DNA from: Oxalobacteraceae bacterium
Lineage (GTDB): Bacteria > Pseudomonadota > Gammaproteobacteria > Burkholderiales > Burkholderiaceae_D
Direction: 5' to 3'
NCBI GenBank assembly: GCA_947487325.1
Contig: CANKWG010000108.1
Span: forward strand, 1 to 7,571
Length of the DNA stretch: 7,571 nucleotides
Shown piece after piece: positions 7,435 through 7,571 of the stretch; the stretch's first letter is position 1; each line of letters starts with the position of its first letter. A program made the position numbers and the translations under genes. The notes beneath the pieces are model-generated. The model was not told where the DNA came from and made no database searches. It was given only the letters and a program-made list of their open reading frames with translations.

Positions 7435-7449
7435 TAAACAGTCTGTTTA
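7435..7449. promoter_or_regulatory. Perfect 15-bp palindrome between slt and the cyclo-ligase gene, operator candidate
   Basis: TAAACAG (7435-7441) and CTGTTTA (7443-7449) are perfect inverted arms around a single T. The site lies in the 89-bp divergent spacer, 22 bases upstream of the slt start and 52 upstream of the cyclo-ligase start. A -10-like TAGAAT (7448-7453, plus strand) overlaps its right edge, with a poor -35. Size and symmetry fit a dimeric repressor such as a TetR-type regulator, but the protein is unknown and none is encoded in the window. Confidence 0.5.
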
Positions 7450-7501
7450 GAATAGCATGCACTCTCGAAATCAATCGCCCGCACACGCATTCTTTCAAAC
7501 T

Positions 7502-7571
7502 ATGAAAACCAGTACCGAAAAAGCAGACCTGCGCAAGGAATTGATTGGAGCACGCAAGGCCATGTCGGTCG
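7502..7571 (+). CDS. fau: 5-formyltetrahydrofolate cyclo-ligase, first 23 codons (runs off right edge)
   Basis: Only 23 codons are present, up to the window end. The translated start contains EKADLRKELIGARKAMS, which matches the conserved N-terminal helix of 5-formyltetrahydrofolate cyclo-ligase (K-x-x-L-R-K then R/K-x-x-S). This enzyme uses ATP to convert 5-formyl-THF to 5,10-methenyl-THF in one-carbon metabolism. Being divergent from slt fits Burkholderiales gene order as I recall it. No clear ribosome-binding site precedes the ATG, and no other in-frame start lies just upstream. The call rests on a short segment and could be changed by the rest of the gene. Confidence 0.72.
   Translation, partial: MKTSTEKADLRKELIGARKAMSV

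Noticed and set aside
7413..7501. 6S RNA gene, often next to the 5-formyltetrahydrofolate cyclo-ligase gene in gammaproteobacteria
   Set aside because: The spacer is only 89 bp, too short for a 6S RNA of about 180 nucleotides, and shows no long central-bubble hairpin.
1..7571. A mobile element, defence system, CRISPR array or new multi-gene system
   Set aside because: No transposase, integrase, repeat-spacer pattern, target duplication or clustered unknown genes were seen. Nearly all sequence is taken up by recognisable housekeeping or metabolic genes.

Overview
The window looks like ordinary chromosome of a betaproteobacterium, most likely Burkholderiales and perhaps close to Oxalobacteraceae. 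This is inferred from protein family resemblance, moderately high GC, and the order lytic transglycosylase, NDUFA9-like oxidoreductase, CCA enzyme next to a divergent 5-formyltetrahydrofolate cyclo-ligase. There is no sign of a phage, IS element, integron, CRISPR array, tRNA or rRNA. Apart from the two genes cut by the window edges, every gene is intact.

Left part (1-2570): the minus strand is an open frame from 1542 to the left edge. It encodes the first 514 residues of a fused indolepyruvate ferredoxin oxidoreductase, a large thiamine-diphosphate 2-oxoacid oxidoreductase. A LysR-type regulator is divergent from it across a 119-bp spacer. The spacer holds a good sigma70-type promoter for the oxidoreductase and an imperfect dyad over its -35 box, so the pair looks like a regulator with its catabolic target.

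Middle (2571-3282): a secreted or periplasmic protein with four canonical EF-hand loops stands alone. A dyad lies in its leader and a strong intrinsic terminator follows it. The terminator hairpin runs into the 3' end of the convergent cca gene.

Right part (3259-7412, minus strand): slt, an NDUFA9-like NAD(P)-binding protein and cca form a very tight operon. slt and the second gene share ATGA, and 3 bp separate the second gene from cca. It combines murein turnover, a probable respiratory or quinone-linked oxidoreductase-fold protein, and tRNA 3'-end repair. Upstream of slt, an 89-bp divergent spacer with a perfect 15-bp palindrome leads to the first 23 codons of a 5-formyltetrahydrofolate cyclo-ligase.

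I did not find a clearly new biological system. The points most worth a second look are regulatory: the palindrome at 7435-7449, the dyad at the oxidoreductase promoter, the repeat in the EF-hand leader, and the terminator shared with the cca stop codon.
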